This document shows, piece after piece, positions 16,553-26,168 of a stretch of DNA of 64,000 nt; the stretch's first letter is position 1, and each line of letters opens with the position of its first letter. The DNA is from Arcticibacter eurypsychrophilus (GTDB lineage: Bacteria; Bacteroidota; Bacteroidia; Sphingobacteriales; Sphingobacteriaceae): positions 1-64,000 of the forward strand of contig NZ_MDFN01000015.1 of NCBI RefSeq assembly GCF_001730525.1. The letters are read 5' to 3'. A program made the position numbers and the translations under genes. The notes under the pieces are model-generated. The model worked only from the letters and a program-made list of their open reading frames with translations. It was not told where the DNA came from and did no database searches.

Positions 16553-17368
16553 ATGAAAGTGCATTTTTACAAATACCAGGGGGCGGGAAATGATTTTATA
16601 CTTGTTGATAACCGCAATAACAGCATAAATCATCAAAATCCTGCTTTAATTGCTTCTTTATGTGATCGGCGTTTTGGGGTTGGAGGAGATGGATTGCTAT
16701 TTTTACAGCTTAAAGCAGGTTTCGATTTCGAAATGATTTATTATAATGCGGATGGACAGCCCAGCAGTATGTGTGGAAACGGAGGTCGTTGTATCGTGGC
16801 TTTTGCTCGACATCTGGGTGTCATCGGGTTGGAAACCAACTTTTTGGCAGTTGACGGTCCTCATTATGCCAAAATTTCAGACCAAGGTGATTTTGTAAGT
16901 CTGCAGATGAGCAATGTAAATGAAATTTCTACTGATGGCGCTGCTTCTGTATTAGATACAGGCTCTCCGCATTATGTAATAATGGCTTCTGATCTGGAAA
17001 ATAAAGATGTTTACACAGAGGGAAAGGCAATCCGCTATAATGATACGTATAAGGAAAAAGGGATCAACATTAACTTTGTCGAGGAAATGGACGGCCATTA
17101 CTTTGTGCGCACATATGAACGAGGAGTTGAGGATGAGACCTTTGCCTGCGGAACCGGTGCTACGGCTGTTGCTTTAGCGATGGCAAAAAGTAAAAACCAG
17201 ACAGGTGATGGATCGACTAAAATCAAGGTTCTGGGAGGAAAGCTGAATGTCCGTTTTAAATATGACGGAACAAATTTCGATTCCATCTTTTTGGAAGGTC
17301 CGGCACAATTAGTTTTTGAAGGGGATATATCTATTCCAGAAGTTCTTCCTTCCTCCGCTAACAATTAA
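16553..17368 (+). CDS. dapF: Diaminopimelate epimerase
   Basis: 271 residues from the ATG at 16553; the frame can be extended five codons to a TTG at 16538, but the family begins right at MKVHFYKYQGAGNDFILVD. It interconverts LL- and meso-diaminopimelate for lysine and peptidoglycan synthesis in the cytoplasm. The two catalytic cysteines are visible: Cys74 in SSMCGNGGRC and Cys199 in FACGTGATA. The length matches the family. It precedes aspS by about 100 bp on the same strand but aspS has its own promoter box. The region before the start has only a weak -7 candidate. Confidence 0.97.
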   Translation: MKVHFYKYQGAGNDFILVDNRNNSINHQNPALIASLCDRRFGVGGDGLLFLQLKAGFDFEMIYYNADGQPSSMCGNGGRCIVAFARHLGVIGLETNFLAVDGPHYAKISDQGDFVSLQMSNVNEISTDGAASVLDTGSPHYVIMASDLENKDVYTEGKAIRYNDTYKEKGININFVEEMDGHYFVRTYERGVEDETFACGTGATAVALAMAKSKNQTGDGSTKIKVLGGKLNVRFKYDGTNFDSIFLEGPAQLVFEGDISIPEVLPSSANN

Positions 17369-17442
17369 ATCAATATATATACTAAAAGAGAGGGTTTTTA
17401 AGGAAAGTTGAGTTCTTCATGGATTCTTATTTTCTAAAAAAT

Positions 17443-17450
17443 TACTTTTG
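17443..17450 (+). promoter_or_regulatory. -7 box of the aspS promoter
   Basis: TACTTTTG matches TAnnTTTG exactly and lies 19 bases upstream of the ATG at 17470; no clear TTTG is found at the expected -33 distance. It sits downstream of an alternative ATG at 17419, which argues against that start. Confidence 0.55.
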
Positions 17451-17469
17451 CAGGTCTAATAAAACTTTT

Positions 17470-19215
17470 ATGCATAGAACAAATACTTGCGGTGAATTAA
17501 GTTTAACTGATTTAGGTAAAGAAGTTATCCTGGCCGGATGGGTACAAAAATCCCGTGATCTTGGAGGAATGACCTTTATCGATGTCCGTGACCGCTACGG
17601 AATTACGCAACTTGTTTTTAATATGGAGGAGAATACCTCTTTATGTGCGAAAGCACGTGAGGTATCCCGGGAGTATGTCATTAAAGTAACCGGAACAGTT
17701 GTTGAACGCTCCAATAAAAACCCTAAAATAGCTACAGGAGATATTGAATTAAAGGTTTCTAACTTAGAAATACTGAATCCAGCCAAACTTCCTCCTTTTT
17801 TAATTGAGGATGATACAGATGGAGGTGATGACCTGCGTCTGAAATACAGGTACCTGGATTTGCGCCGTGCCCCCTTACGTAATAACCTGATCCTGCGTCA
17901 TAAAATGGCTCAGGAGATTCGCAAATATTTGGATTTGCAGGACTTTCTTGAAGTGGAAACTCCTGTTTTGATTAAGTCTACTCCGGAAGGGGCAAGAGAT
18001 TTTGTGGTACCAAGCCGCATGAATCCGGGTGAGTTTTATGCCCTGCCACAGTCGCCACAAACTTTCAAGCAGTTATTAATGGTTTCGGGATTTGACCGGT
18101 ACTTCCAGATTGTAAAGTGTTTCCGTGATGAGGATCTGCGTGCAGACCGTCAGCCGGAGTTTACTCAGATCGATTGTGAGATGTCTTTTATTGAGCAGGA
18201 AGATATTTTAAACCTGTTTGAAGGTTTAACACATCACTTGTTTAAGACGGTTAAGGGATTAGATATGGCCCCTTTTCCAAGGATGACATATTTTGATGCC
18301 ATGCGCCTTTATGGTTCCGATAAACCGGATACTCGTTTTGATATGCAGTTTGTGGAGCTCACTGAGTTAGCCAAAGGAAAAGGATTTCCCGTTTTTGATA
18401 GCGCAGAGCTTGTTGTAGGCATTAACGCCAAGGCGTGCGCACATTATACCCGAAAGCAACTGGATGAGCTGACAGACTTTATTAAACGTCCTCAGGTTGG
18501 GGCAACCGGTATGGTTTACTGCCGTTTCAACTCGGATGGTACGTTAAAATCTTCGGTAGATAAATTCTATTCAGAAGAAGATCTGAAAGCCTGGTCTGCT
18601 TTATTTGATGGAGAATCAGGGGATTTATTCCTGATCTTGTCCGGAAAGGCTGAAAAGGTACGCAAGCAATTGAGCGAATTACGTCTTGAAGTTGCAAGCA
18701 GATTAGGATTTAGAGATAAAACTAAGTTTTCGCCACTATGGGTTGTTGACTTTCCTTTACTGGAATGGGATGAGGAGTCTGACCGCTTCCATGCAATGCA
18801 TCACCCCTTTACTTCTCCTAAACCGGAAGATATTGCCATGCTGGATACGAATCCTAAAGAAGTAAGAGCAAATGCGTATGATTTGGTAATTAATGGAACT
18901 GAGATTGGTGGTGGTTCGATCAGAATCCATGACCGTACACTTCAGGCGTTGATGTTCAAACATCTTGGATTTACTCCGGAAGAAGCGCAGAAACAGTTTG
19001 GATTTTTGATGGATGCCTTTGAATATGGTGCTCCTCCGCATGGTGGGATTGCTTTTGGGTTCGATCGTCTGGTTTCTATATTTTCAGGATTGGATTCTAT
19101 CCGGGACGTCATTGCGTTTCCAAAAAACAATTCAGGAAGGGATGTGATGATTGATTCTCCTTCTACAATTGCGGATGTACAGATGAAGGAACTTTGTATT
19201 AAAACTACAGTTTAA
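17470..19215 (+). CDS. aspS: Aspartyl-tRNA synthetase
   Basis: 581 residues from the ATG at 17470; an upstream in-frame ATG at 17419 would add 17 atypical residues and lies before the promoter box. The N-terminal OB-fold anticodon-binding domain starts [44 protein letters not shown]. Class II motif 2 is [18 protein letters not shown], motif 3 is [12 protein letters not shown] near the C-terminus, and the bacterial-type insertion (GAD domain, about 300-410) is present, so this is the bacterial enzyme that charges tRNA-Asp. It ends before a bidirectional terminator. Confidence 0.98.
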   Translation: MHRTNTCGELSLTDLGKEVILAGWVQKSRDLGGMTFIDVRDRYGITQLVFNMEENTSLCAKAREVSREYVIKVTGTVVERSNKNPKIATGDIELKVSNLEILNPAKLPPFLIEDDTDGGDDLRLKYRYLDLRRAPLRNNLILRHKMAQEIRKYLDLQDFLEVETPVLIKSTPEGARDFVVPSRMNPGEFYALPQSPQTFKQLLMVSGFDRYFQIVKCFRDEDLRADRQPEFTQIDCEMSFIEQEDILNLFEGLTHHLFKTVKGLDMAPFPRMTYFDAMRLYGSDKPDTRFDMQFVELTELAKGKGFPVFDSAELVVGINAKACAHYTRKQLDELTDFIKRPQVGATGMVYCRFNSDGTLKSSVDKFYSEEDLKAWSALFDGESGDLFLILSGKAEKVRKQLSELRLEVASRLGFRDKTKFSPLWVVDFPLLEWDEESDRFHAMHHPFTSPKPEDIAMLDTNPKEVRANAYDLVINGTEIGGGSIRIHDRTLQALMFKHLGFTPEEAQKQFGFLMDAFEYGAPPHGGIAFGFDRLVSIFSGLDSIRDVIAFPKNNSGRDVMIDSPSTIADVQMKELCIKTTV

Positions 19216-19252
19216 GAAGATCTAAAATACGGTATAGTAAGATCTATAAATT

Positions 19253-19292
19253 AAAAAGAGGATGTATCCTGATTGGGTACATCCTCTTTTTT
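19253..19292. terminator. Bidirectional terminator between aspS and the DUF3109 gene
   Basis: AAAAAGAGGATGTA (from 19253) pairs with TACATCCTCTTTTTT (to 19292), an A-tract before and a T-tract after the stem, so it can end both converging transcripts. The stem core is GAGGATGTA / TACATCCTC. Confidence 0.93.
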
Positions 19293-19296
19293 CGTT

Positions 19297-19872
19297 TTAT
19301 ATACCTTTAGCTAATTCTTCAGCTGAGGTTTCCAGTTCGGTATACCACTCTTCACCATATTTACGGATCAGGGGTTCTTTTAAAAACCGATACACAGGCA
19401 CTTTTAATTCTTTGCCAAAGGCGCAGGCGGGTTTACAAATATGCCAGCGATCGTAGTTTAATACATCAAATTGGGGGTAAGCTGTGATACGGATGGGGTA
19501 TAAATGGCAGGAGATTGGTTTTTTCCAATGGGTCTTACCGTCCAGATATGCTTTTTCGATCGCACATTTACTGATTCCGTTTTCCCACATCACATAAGCA
19601 CACTCTTTATTATCATCTATACAGGGGGTAGTGAGATCTCCTTCAAAATCTTTTACCCATGTACCGGTACGCTCAATGGTTTCAATCCCTTTTTCAGTCA
19701 TATATGGCTTAACAAGAGGATAAATTTCTTCCAGGATCTTCAATTCTGTCATTTCAAGGGGAGCACCTGAGTCGCCCTCTACACAACAAGCACCTTTACA
19801 TTTATCGAGATTGCACACAAAACTCTCACTCAAAACATCCTCATGCACCAGGGTTTTCTGTACTTCTAACAT
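19297..19872 (-). CDS. DUF3109 family cysteine-rich protein
   Basis: 191 residues from the ATG at 19872; the frame extends to 19896, but relatives start near MLEVQKTLV. The protein has conserved cysteines in [20 protein letters not shown], near [12 protein letters not shown], and in [15 protein letters not shown] and WHICKPAC. The cluster resembles the zinc/iron-binding YkgJ/Fli-B group to which DUF3109 is related; metal binding is likely but the role is unknown. It is the converging partner of aspS and shares its terminator. Confidence 0.85.
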   Translation of the reverse strand: MLEVQKTLVHEDVLSESFVCNLDKCKGACCVEGDSGAPLEMTELKILEEIYPLVKPYMTEKGIETIERTGTWVKDFEGDLTTPCIDDNKECAYVMWENGISKCAIEKAYLDGKTHWKKPISCHLYPIRITAYPQFDVLNYDRWHICKPACAFGKELKVPVYRFLKEPLIRKYGEEWYTELETSAEELAKGI

Positions 19873-19930
19873 ATTATTTGAATTTGAAAGGAGCAAAGGT
19901 CGGAATAAAAGAACTAATTATCGTTCTATA

Positions 19931-20686
19931 TTAGTGTAGGAGTCCCTTTGCAGAAGTAATTTCGAGCGTAACAGAGCCTACGAGGATTTCTACCTGTGCC
20001 TTAACCGGGATTCGGTTTCCGTCATCTGTGATCCACAGGTATAACTTGCTTTCATCTTTGAAGATTCGGCCTGGTTTTATAGAAGGATTAAATTTAAGGC
20101 AGTTAAAGGTACCAATTGCGGTTTTGATCCGCTCTTTTCCTACATAAGTAATCTGCAACTCCGAAACCTCATCATTCAGAAAATAAGGAATGGTGAATTC
20201 AGTTCCTACACTGATACCGGAGAGGTCGAGACTACGGGCAAAGTAAAAAGAGGATACCAGGTCGAAAGTCATATCCCTGGCAGCAAAGATTCCTTTTTTG
20301 CCTGTAACCGTATTAGCTGATTGGTTAAACCGAACCTTATCCTGACGCCTGTAGTTGGCTTCCCTAATGTTTTCAGTGTATAAATATGGAAGGAGTGTAG
20401 TTCTGTCAATGTATGAATCGTACCTGTTTCTTACTTTATAAAAAAGGTTAAACGAGGCGGAAGTACGTCCTTGCACTAATAAATGATAAACAGGGTGGCC
20501 ATTAAACTTAATATCAGAATCCAGAACATTTAGTGTTCCTTCCGCAGCAGTAATAAAACCATACCTCAATCTATATTTAAGCTCTTCGCCGGGTTTAAAG
20601 GCAGGAGCTTTACGATACTTCAGGCTTTGAGAGAAAGCCCCTGTCATCAATAGTATCAATGGTAATAAAATAAGAAATCTCCTCAT
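19931..20686 (-). CDS. DUF3108 domain periplasmic protein
   Basis: 251 residues. A signal peptide (MRRFLILLPLILLMTGAFSQS) is followed by FKPGEELKYRLRYGFITAAEGTLNV, the standard opening of DUF3108 proteins, and a beta-rich chain with SYIDRTTLLPYLYTENIREANYRRQDKV and WITDDGNRIPVKAQVEILVGSVTLEI at the end. The family has a lipocalin-like or LolA-like flavour but no assigned role. It lies 9 bp behind the DUF2480 gene, so the two probably form one unit. Confidence 0.85.
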   Translation of the reverse strand: MRRFLILLPLILLMTGAFSQSLKYRKAPAFKPGEELKYRLRYGFITAAEGTLNVLDSDIKFNGHPVYHLLVQGRTSASFNLFYKVRNRYDSYIDRTTLLPYLYTENIREANYRRQDKVRFNQSANTVTGKKGIFAARDMTFDLVSSFYFARSLDLSGISVGTEFTIPYFLNDEVSELQITYVGKERIKTAIGTFNCLKFNPSIKPGRIFKDESKLYLWITDDGNRIPVKAQVEILVGSVTLEITSAKGLLH

Positions 20687-20695
20687 GCTAAATAT

Positions 20696-21211
20696 CTAGT
20701 CTTTACGCTTGTATACAGGCACTGTAGAACAAGGTTCACCATACATAATGCTTTTAACTACAGTTGTGAGTCTGCTGGTAAGCGCGGAGTAAGCAGAAAC
20801 AGGAACGAATATATCACCGCACCCTTTAATCACAACACGTTGATCTCTGAATTGTTCCATATCGAGTGACTGAACTGCGCGATCAAACAAAACGGTTTCC
20901 AGTGTTTCCAGAGAGCCGAAGATGACAGTTGCGGCAAATGGTTGCATCTTGTTAGCCAGTAACATATAAGCCCAGGTTGGGACTATAGCATCTGATGAAC
21001 AGATGACGGCTACATGTTTACCTAGATACTGCGACCAGTCGCATTGTTTAATAAATTCACGAAAGTCTTTTTCACGCAGTAAAAGGCCTTGGAACAAATT
21101 ATCCTTTATATCATATACAATTCTTTCTGCAGCCGTATTCAGGGAGGCGGGATCGAAACTAATCAATCCGCTTTGTGCTACTTTATTGACTATATTTTCC
21201 TGTATTTCCAT
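20696..21211 (-). CDS. DUF2480 family protein
   Basis: 171 residues, cytoplasmic by composition. The chain IVNKVAQSGLISFDPASL, later YDIKDNLFQGLLLREKDFREFIKQCDWSQYLGKHVAVICSSDAIVPTWAYMLLANKM, and a final GCGDIFVPVSAYSALTSRL matches what I recall of DUF2480, a Bacteroidota-specific family of unknown function. It heads the pair with the DUF3108 gene, behind the terminator of the PpiD-like gene. Confidence 0.8.
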   Translation of the reverse strand: MEIQENIVNKVAQSGLISFDPASLNTAAERIVYDIKDNLFQGLLLREKDFREFIKQCDWSQYLGKHVAVICSSDAIVPTWAYMLLANKMQPFAATVIFGSLETLETVLFDRAVQSLDMEQFRDQRVVIKGCGDIFVPVSAYSALTSRLTTVVKSIMYGEPCSTVPVYKRKD

Positions 21212-21309
21212 TATCTTCTATCAAAAACACAAATGTCGTGTATGTTTCGGCATTTGTTATAAGTTAAAAGTAAAAACTTACAACAGCAAATTGTTCTACA
21301 AGATAGTTT

Positions 21310-21355
21310 AAAAAAGAAAAATCCCAAAGAGTGATCTTTGGGATTTTTCTTTTTT
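21310..21355. terminator. Bidirectional terminator behind the PpiD-like gene
   Basis: AAAAAGAAAAATCCCAAAGA and TCTTTGGGATTTTTCTTTTTT pair perfectly around a GTGA loop, with T-tracts on both strands. It ends the leftward purQ-to-PpiD transcript 14 bp after the stop codon and separates it from the DUF2480 gene. Confidence 0.93.
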
Positions 21356-21369
21356 AAGCCTGTAGAGGA

Positions 21370-23472
21370 TTAAAAGAATCTTATTCTGTAATCTTTAACA
21401 TTCGCCTTATCACGTAACACTTCAAGAACTTGTCCTTGCGCACGTTGTTCTAAAGCCTGAGAAATTTGTTGTTTTTGATTCACTGTATTGGTTAAAGGTG
21501 CAGGATTAGTAAATCCATTCACCATCACTACATATACGCCTTGATCACCTTTGATTACTTTTGAAAGCTTTTTAGGCTGCAATCCGAATACGGTACCTAC
21601 CACTTTGTTTTCCTGAGCTATACCAGGAAGAACGGGATTGGCAAATACGATGTTCTGAACCGGAGTAACCGGACGGCCAACTTTAGATGCTACCTGATTG
21701 ATAGATGATGCTCCAGAAAGAGCAGCTTCAAATTTCTCAGCAAGCATATTTGCTTTTACACGATTACGAACCATAGGTTCAATCTGTTTTTTCACTTTCT
21801 CTAAAGGTAAGATTCCAACAGGTCTGATATCCGTCATCCTTGCGACAACAAAACGGTCACCCAGTTCATATACCTTTTCAGTCATATCGCCTTCTTTGGC
21901 TTCGAATGCCCAACGAACGAGTTCGCGTGGATTTTCAATTCCGGTTACATTAGACTGAGATGTTGTAAGATTTTCAGCAACCAATTTAGTCTGACCATCT
22001 TTTTTAACGCGTGCATCAAATGATTTGGCATCAGAAACAGAAGAAAGGAAAGCGGAAGCTTTAGAAAAAGCAGCGGATTGAGTTTGACTACTGCTCGTGA
22101 TCATTTTATCTACTACACCTACTTTAGCTACTCTGGAAGAACCAACTTGTTTGTCAATACGGATTACATGTGTACCATATTGAGTGGTTACTACTTTAAG
22201 ATCTCCAGTCTTGCCATTAAATACAGTCTCTTCAAAAGCAGGGATCATCGATCCTCTGGCGAAGGTACCTAAGTCACCTCCTTTATCCTTTGTTGCGTCA
22301 CCTCCAAATTTGGAAGCTAATTCAGCAAAATTAGCACCACCTTTAATCAGGGTATAAAGCGAATCCGCCTGAGCTTTTGCTCTTTCGGGACTGCCTGCTG
22401 TTGCTGCGGTAATTAAGATATGACTGGCTTTAACAGAATCAGGACTCATCCTGGTATCTAAAAGTTTAGCTACTTTATATGAACCATTGCTAAACACAGG
22501 ACCTACTACAGTTCCAACTGCAGCGTTGAATATGGCAGAATCAAGTGCAGGATCAAGCTGACCTTTTTTCATATAAGTCAACGGCATTTTAGTATCCGCA
22601 TTGATACTTACAAATAAAGAATCATTTGGCGTGGTTCTAAAGTCTGTAGCAATTTTTTGAATCATCTTCAATGTACCTGTAGAGTCACTTTTAGAAGGAC
22701 TACCATTAAAAGCTACATATTCAAATGAGCGGGCTTCTTCCTTATTCAGGAATAGCTTTTTATTCTCGTTATAATAATCACTGAAATCATTATCAGTAAG
22801 CTTAACCTTATTGTCGGGTATAGAGGCATATTCCAGATTCACGTAGTTGAAATTCGCCAGTTTATTACGTTGCGAATAATCTTCACGGGCTTCAAGAGAA
22901 GTAACATAAATACTATTCTTTACCAGGTTGTTATATTTCTGAAATAAGCGATTGCGTTGAATAGACAACAGAAAATCAACCCATTGCTTACGTACAGGAC
23001 TAGTTGGATCCTGTGTTTTCAGATTATTCTGAAAAGTAGCAAGTTGATTTCTATCCAACTGACCAGTTTGGGGATTACCAAAAGCCTGGATGATTTGAGG
23101 GTCAGGGTTCCTTCCTGAAACAAGATCTTCGCGTTCCTGTTCGCCTACGGTTAAACCAAGGCGTTCCACTTCTTTATTAATCAATACTTCGGAAACCTTT
23201 TGGTTCCAGGTATTTTCAAGTACGTAAGAGGCCATCTGAGGATTCAGATTAGCTTGACCCATTTGTTGCTTAAAGTTCGTTTCGTTTTGCTCTACTAAAG
23301 CTTTAAACTCATCTATTTGAACTTTTTCACCAGCAATCTCACCTACTGAAGTACGATCTCCGCCTAAAAACGGTCCACCTACTTTTACCACATCTCCAAG
23401 TAAAAATGCAACGATTGCGAAACCAATAGCTCCTACCAGGATCATCCCGGCACGATTTCGCAAGAAACTCAT
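21370..23472 (-). CDS. PpiD-like membrane-anchored peptidyl-prolyl isomerase/chaperone
   Basis: 700 residues from the ATG at 23472 (the frame opens three codons earlier, at 23481). One N-terminal membrane helix (MSFLRNRAGMILVGAIGFAIVAFLLG) anchors a large periplasmic part: a SurA_N-like chaperone domain (about 30-230) and a parvulin rotamase domain (about 345-450) with KASHILI, GGANFAELASKFGGDATKDKGGDLGTFARGSMIPAFEE and TQYGTHVIRID. The long C-terminal half matches the second chaperone part of PpiD proteins. It would help newly secreted outer-membrane proteins fold. It is last in the purQ-coaX-OMP-lptC unit, 95 bp behind lptC. Confidence 0.9.
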   Translation of the reverse strand: MSFLRNRAGMILVGAIGFAIVAFLLGDVVKVGGPFLGGDRTSVGEIAGEKVQIDEFKALVEQNETNFKQQMGQANLNPQMASYVLENTWNQKVSEVLINKEVERLGLTVGEQEREDLVSGRNPDPQIIQAFGNPQTGQLDRNQLATFQNNLKTQDPTSPVRKQWVDFLLSIQRNRLFQKYNNLVKNSIYVTSLEAREDYSQRNKLANFNYVNLEYASIPDNKVKLTDNDFSDYYNENKKLFLNKEEARSFEYVAFNGSPSKSDSTGTLKMIQKIATDFRTTPNDSLFVSINADTKMPLTYMKKGQLDPALDSAIFNAAVGTVVGPVFSNGSYKVAKLLDTRMSPDSVKASHILITAATAGSPERAKAQADSLYTLIKGGANFAELASKFGGDATKDKGGDLGTFARGSMIPAFEETVFNGKTGDLKVVTTQYGTHVIRIDKQVGSSRVAKVGVVDKMITSSSQTQSAAFSKASAFLSSVSDAKSFDARVKKDGQTKLVAENLTTSQSNVTGIENPRELVRWAFEAKEGDMTEKVYELGDRFVVARMTDIRPVGILPLEKVKKQIEPMVRNRVKANMLAEKFEAALSGASSINQVASKVGRPVTPVQNIVFANPVLPGIAQENKVVGTVFGLQPKKLSKVIKGDQGVYVVMVNGFTNPAPLTNTVNQKQQISQALEQRAQGQVLEVLRDKANVKDYRIRFF

Positions 23473-23576
23473 TATTCCCATATTAACTTTTAATTATTCT
23501 TCTTTAAAAAGAGCGCGCAAGATACAATTTTTACAAAACTATCTGAACACAAAAATGCAGATGATCTGTATCGTAT

Positions 23577-24137
23577 TTAATTTACCAGATTACCGCCTGA
23601 AGGAAAGTTCCCTGTAGCATTGAAAATCCTTGGTTTTTTAAAGGCTTCGTCACTTTCAAAACTGGTCCCAAACAGCACATTGCCGTTTTTTTGATTAACC
23701 TGGACTAACTTATTGGAATAAAACTTATGTTGTTTTTCGTCCCATATTAGTTCGTCTGATTTGTAAACATCGCCCTTCACATTGGTAGCCACTACATTTT
23801 TTTTCAACTCCACAATGCCCTGCGCCTCCCGCCTTATTGCGTAATCGGATACAATCCGACTGGTTTCTTTTTGATTTTCGTCATAAAATATGATGGTAAC
23901 ACCTTTTACCATTTCATCATATTGTTTGTCTTTATACCTGTCAACCTGGGGGGCAAGCATCTTTGCCTTCACAATGGCAGAGTCACTATAGATCACTTCA
24001 ACGCCATAAGATTTATCAACGGGAAGTAAGCTGTTATCAGCAGATACCTTTTCTACATCCTTCAAATCGTTCTCGCAAGAACTGAAGAAGAAGCAGATCA
24101 GTAAACTAACAGATGCCCAGGTTTTGAGACTTTTCAA
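23577..24137 (-). CDS. lptC: LPS export protein LptC
   Basis: 186 residues. The signal (MKSLKTWASVSLLICFFFSSC) reads as a lipoprotein signal with Cys21, unlike the proteobacterial membrane-anchored LptC; this is the usual form in Bacteroidota. The beta-jellyroll core includes VEVIYSDSAIVKAKMLAPQVDRY, then GVTIIFYDENQKETSRIVSDYAIRREAQGIVELKKNVVATNVKGDVYKSDELIWDEKQHKFYSNKLVQV, the canonical LptC pattern. It links the LptBFG transporter to the periplasmic bridge. The gene is 2 bp behind a gene for a beta-barrel outer-membrane protein. Confidence 0.92.
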   Translation of the reverse strand: MKSLKTWASVSLLICFFFSSCENDLKDVEKVSADNSLLPVDKSYGVEVIYSDSAIVKAKMLAPQVDRYKDKQYDEMVKGVTIIFYDENQKETSRIVSDYAIRREAQGIVELKKNVVATNVKGDVYKSDELIWDEKQHKFYSNKLVQVNQKNGNVLFGTSFESDEAFKKPRIFNATGNFPSGGNLVN

Positions 24138-24139
24138 GA

Positions 24140-25432
24140 TTAATCAAATTTATATTTTCTAAACCACTGATCGTTTAATGTAAATCCTAAACTGAAGTTA
24201 ACATAACGTTCGCGCACCAGAGACATAGATTCGGGACCACGTTGTCCTAGTTCGGCAGAAAAGTTTACTTTGTAAAAAGTGGTACGGGTAGGACTTGCCT
24301 GGAGAGGGAAACCGAATCCAAGGGTTATGGCCATATCATTGATATCGGTATTATTGATATTAATGTAAGTCTTGTCGTATCTGAAACCAAGTCTGTAATC
24401 GATCACTTTTAAGTAACTACCAACTGAATTAATATCGGGAGTGATCTGAGTACCAATAGCAATACCATAAGAGTTTTGAAGGCCCATATTTGTCCCTGCT
24501 TCCTTATAGTCTTTCCATTGTCCGTATTTAAAATCGGCACCAATCAACCAATTATTAGTTTTTTCAATAGTAAACCCGGCAGTATGCATCATCGGTAACT
24601 TGATAGTTGATTTTGCAGCTTCATTAAAAAAGGTGGTATCAGATGCTACATCTTCACCTTCGGCAGATTTAAGGTATCGGGTAACGACAGTGCTTCTTTC
24701 TAGATTTAAGTCGGGGCTGGCACTGCCTGAGTAACCCAAGGTTAATTTTACTTTTGGAGAAAGATTGGTAAAGTATTGTAAGCCATAGTCAAAGTTAAAT
24801 CCCCCGATGCTACTATTTTGCTGTATTCTGGAATTATAAGCGCTATAATCATAAGGGAATTCAGCCGAACTGGTCTTTTCCAGTTTTCCAAATACATAAC
24901 CGGCATTGAAGCCTACACTTAAGTGCTCGCCCAGTTGTACACCGTAACCCAGGTAGAATTTGGATAACCCTCCATCTCCTCCATAAACTTTATCTATGGT
25001 TGTGGAATCTACCTTGCTGCGCTTTCTGGACTGGTAACCTAAACTGCTGTAAGGAATTAACCCGAAGCTTAATGCTGATTTTTTGTTTACCGGAACGGCA
25101 AAGATAAGGTGACTGAGGGAACCTGTAAAGTCAGTTTCTGAAGCACCACCCTTACTTCTGCTTAAATATTCAGAGGAAAGACCAACATCAAACGTAGTCA
25201 GTCTGATTGATGAATAAGAGGCGGGATTAGCCAGGTTGATGTTGTTATAAGACCCTGGTTTACGTAGACCAGCAGAGATTCCACCCATTGCTCTGCTTTG
25301 AGGAAGTAAAGAACCATTTAAGGATCCTATTCCAAATTTCGAATAAGCGGAACCAGTGGTAGTTTGGGCATAGGCACTAAAGCTACCGCAAACTACAAAT
25401 ATTACTAATAAATTTTTAAAAATTCTACTCAT
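24140..25432 (-). CDS. Outer-membrane beta-barrel protein (OMPP1/FadL-like)
   Basis: 430 residues. After a signal peptide (MSRIFKNLLVIFVVCGSFSAYAQ) the chain shows the FadL/OMPP1-like opening SAYSKFGIGSLNGSLLPQSRAMGGISAGLRKPGSYNNINLANPASYSSI, then alternating amphipathic strands to a C-terminal FTLNDQWFRKYKFD. No ligand is evident. It overlaps coaX by 8 bp and is followed by lptC after 2 bp, so it is firmly within the operon; a link to envelope lipid or LPS assembly is inference from that position. Confidence 0.8.
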   Translation of the reverse strand: MSRIFKNLLVIFVVCGSFSAYAQTTTGSAYSKFGIGSLNGSLLPQSRAMGGISAGLRKPGSYNNINLANPASYSSIRLTTFDVGLSSEYLSRSKGGASETDFTGSLSHLIFAVPVNKKSALSFGLIPYSSLGYQSRKRSKVDSTTIDKVYGGDGGLSKFYLGYGVQLGEHLSVGFNAGYVFGKLEKTSSAEFPYDYSAYNSRIQQNSSIGGFNFDYGLQYFTNLSPKVKLTLGYSGSASPDLNLERSTVVTRYLKSAEGEDVASDTTFFNEAAKSTIKLPMMHTAGFTIEKTNNWLIGADFKYGQWKDYKEAGTNMGLQNSYGIAIGTQITPDINSVGSYLKVIDYRLGFRYDKTYININNTDINDMAITLGFGFPLQASPTRTTFYKVNFSAELGQRGPESMSLVRERYVNFSLGFTLNDQWFRKYKFD

Positions 25433-26168
25433 TATGCTGATGAATAACTTCGTTTAAACCAATAAGCACCAGATTGGGTTCAGGGTTTATAATTCGCGCA
25501 AAGATGCTATTTTTCAGTTGTCTGACAAAAAAATTTGCATCTCCTCCACATATTAAGACCTTAAGATCGGGCCACTTTATAAAATAATCATTTATAAATC
25601 CATACATTTCATGCACGGATCCTTTTAATACACCCGCAAGTAAAGACTCTTGTGTATTTCTGCCATAACTCGCTTCAAAATCTTCATCAAGCTCTACCAA
25701 CGGTAACCTTTCCGTAAAGGCATGCATAGATTTGAGTCTCATTTTCAATCCAGGGGATATTATACCACCTGAATACCTGCACCTAGTATCTAAAAAATCA
25801 TACGTTATACAGGTACCAGCATCGATAGCCAGACAATTTGATTCAGGAAATATTGCTTCAGAACCTATAATTGCAGCAAATCTATCGAGCCCTAAAGTAT
25901 GAGGTGTTTGATATTGGTTATCAATACGCGAAGAAACAGCTGTTGTAAAACGTATAAAATTACATCTTGACTTTAAATATTCCTCATATATTGATGATTG
26001 CTCTTTTACTGAAGATATGATTGCATTTTTGATAGCATAAGAATGCGAAAAACTATGTATAGCTTCCACGCTAAGGCTATCAATAACCTGTATATCTTTG
26101 AGTTCCCGGTTATTGAACAAGGCCATTTTAGAAAAAGTATTCCCAATGTCAATAACCAAATTAACCAT
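25425..26168 (-). CDS. coaX: Type III pantothenate kinase
   Basis: 247 residues, standard for the family. It phosphorylates pantothenate, the first step to coenzyme A. The ASKHA-fold motifs are visible: phosphate-1 loop LVIDIGNTFSK at the N-terminus, HTLGLDRFAAIIG in the middle, AIDAGTCITYDFLD, and GGIISPGLKMRLKSMHAFTERLP. It shares one base (stop/start junction at 26168) with purQ and overlaps the OMP gene by 8 bp, meaning translational coupling. Confidence 0.95.
   Translation of the reverse strand: MVNLVIDIGNTFSKMALFNNRELKDIQVIDSLSVEAIHSFSHSYAIKNAIISSVKEQSSIYEEYLKSRCNFIRFTTAVSSRIDNQYQTPHTLGLDRFAAIIGSEAIFPESNCLAIDAGTCITYDFLDTRCRYSGGIISPGLKMRLKSMHAFTERLPLVELDEDFEASYGRNTQESLLAGVLKGSVHEMYGFINDYFIKWPDLKVLICGGDANFFVRQLKNSIFARIINPEPNLVLIGLNEVIHQHNE

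Noticed and set aside
17419-17469. Upstream ATG extension of aspS
   Set aside because: The -7 box lies after this ATG, and the extra 17 residues do not fit the conserved N-terminus.
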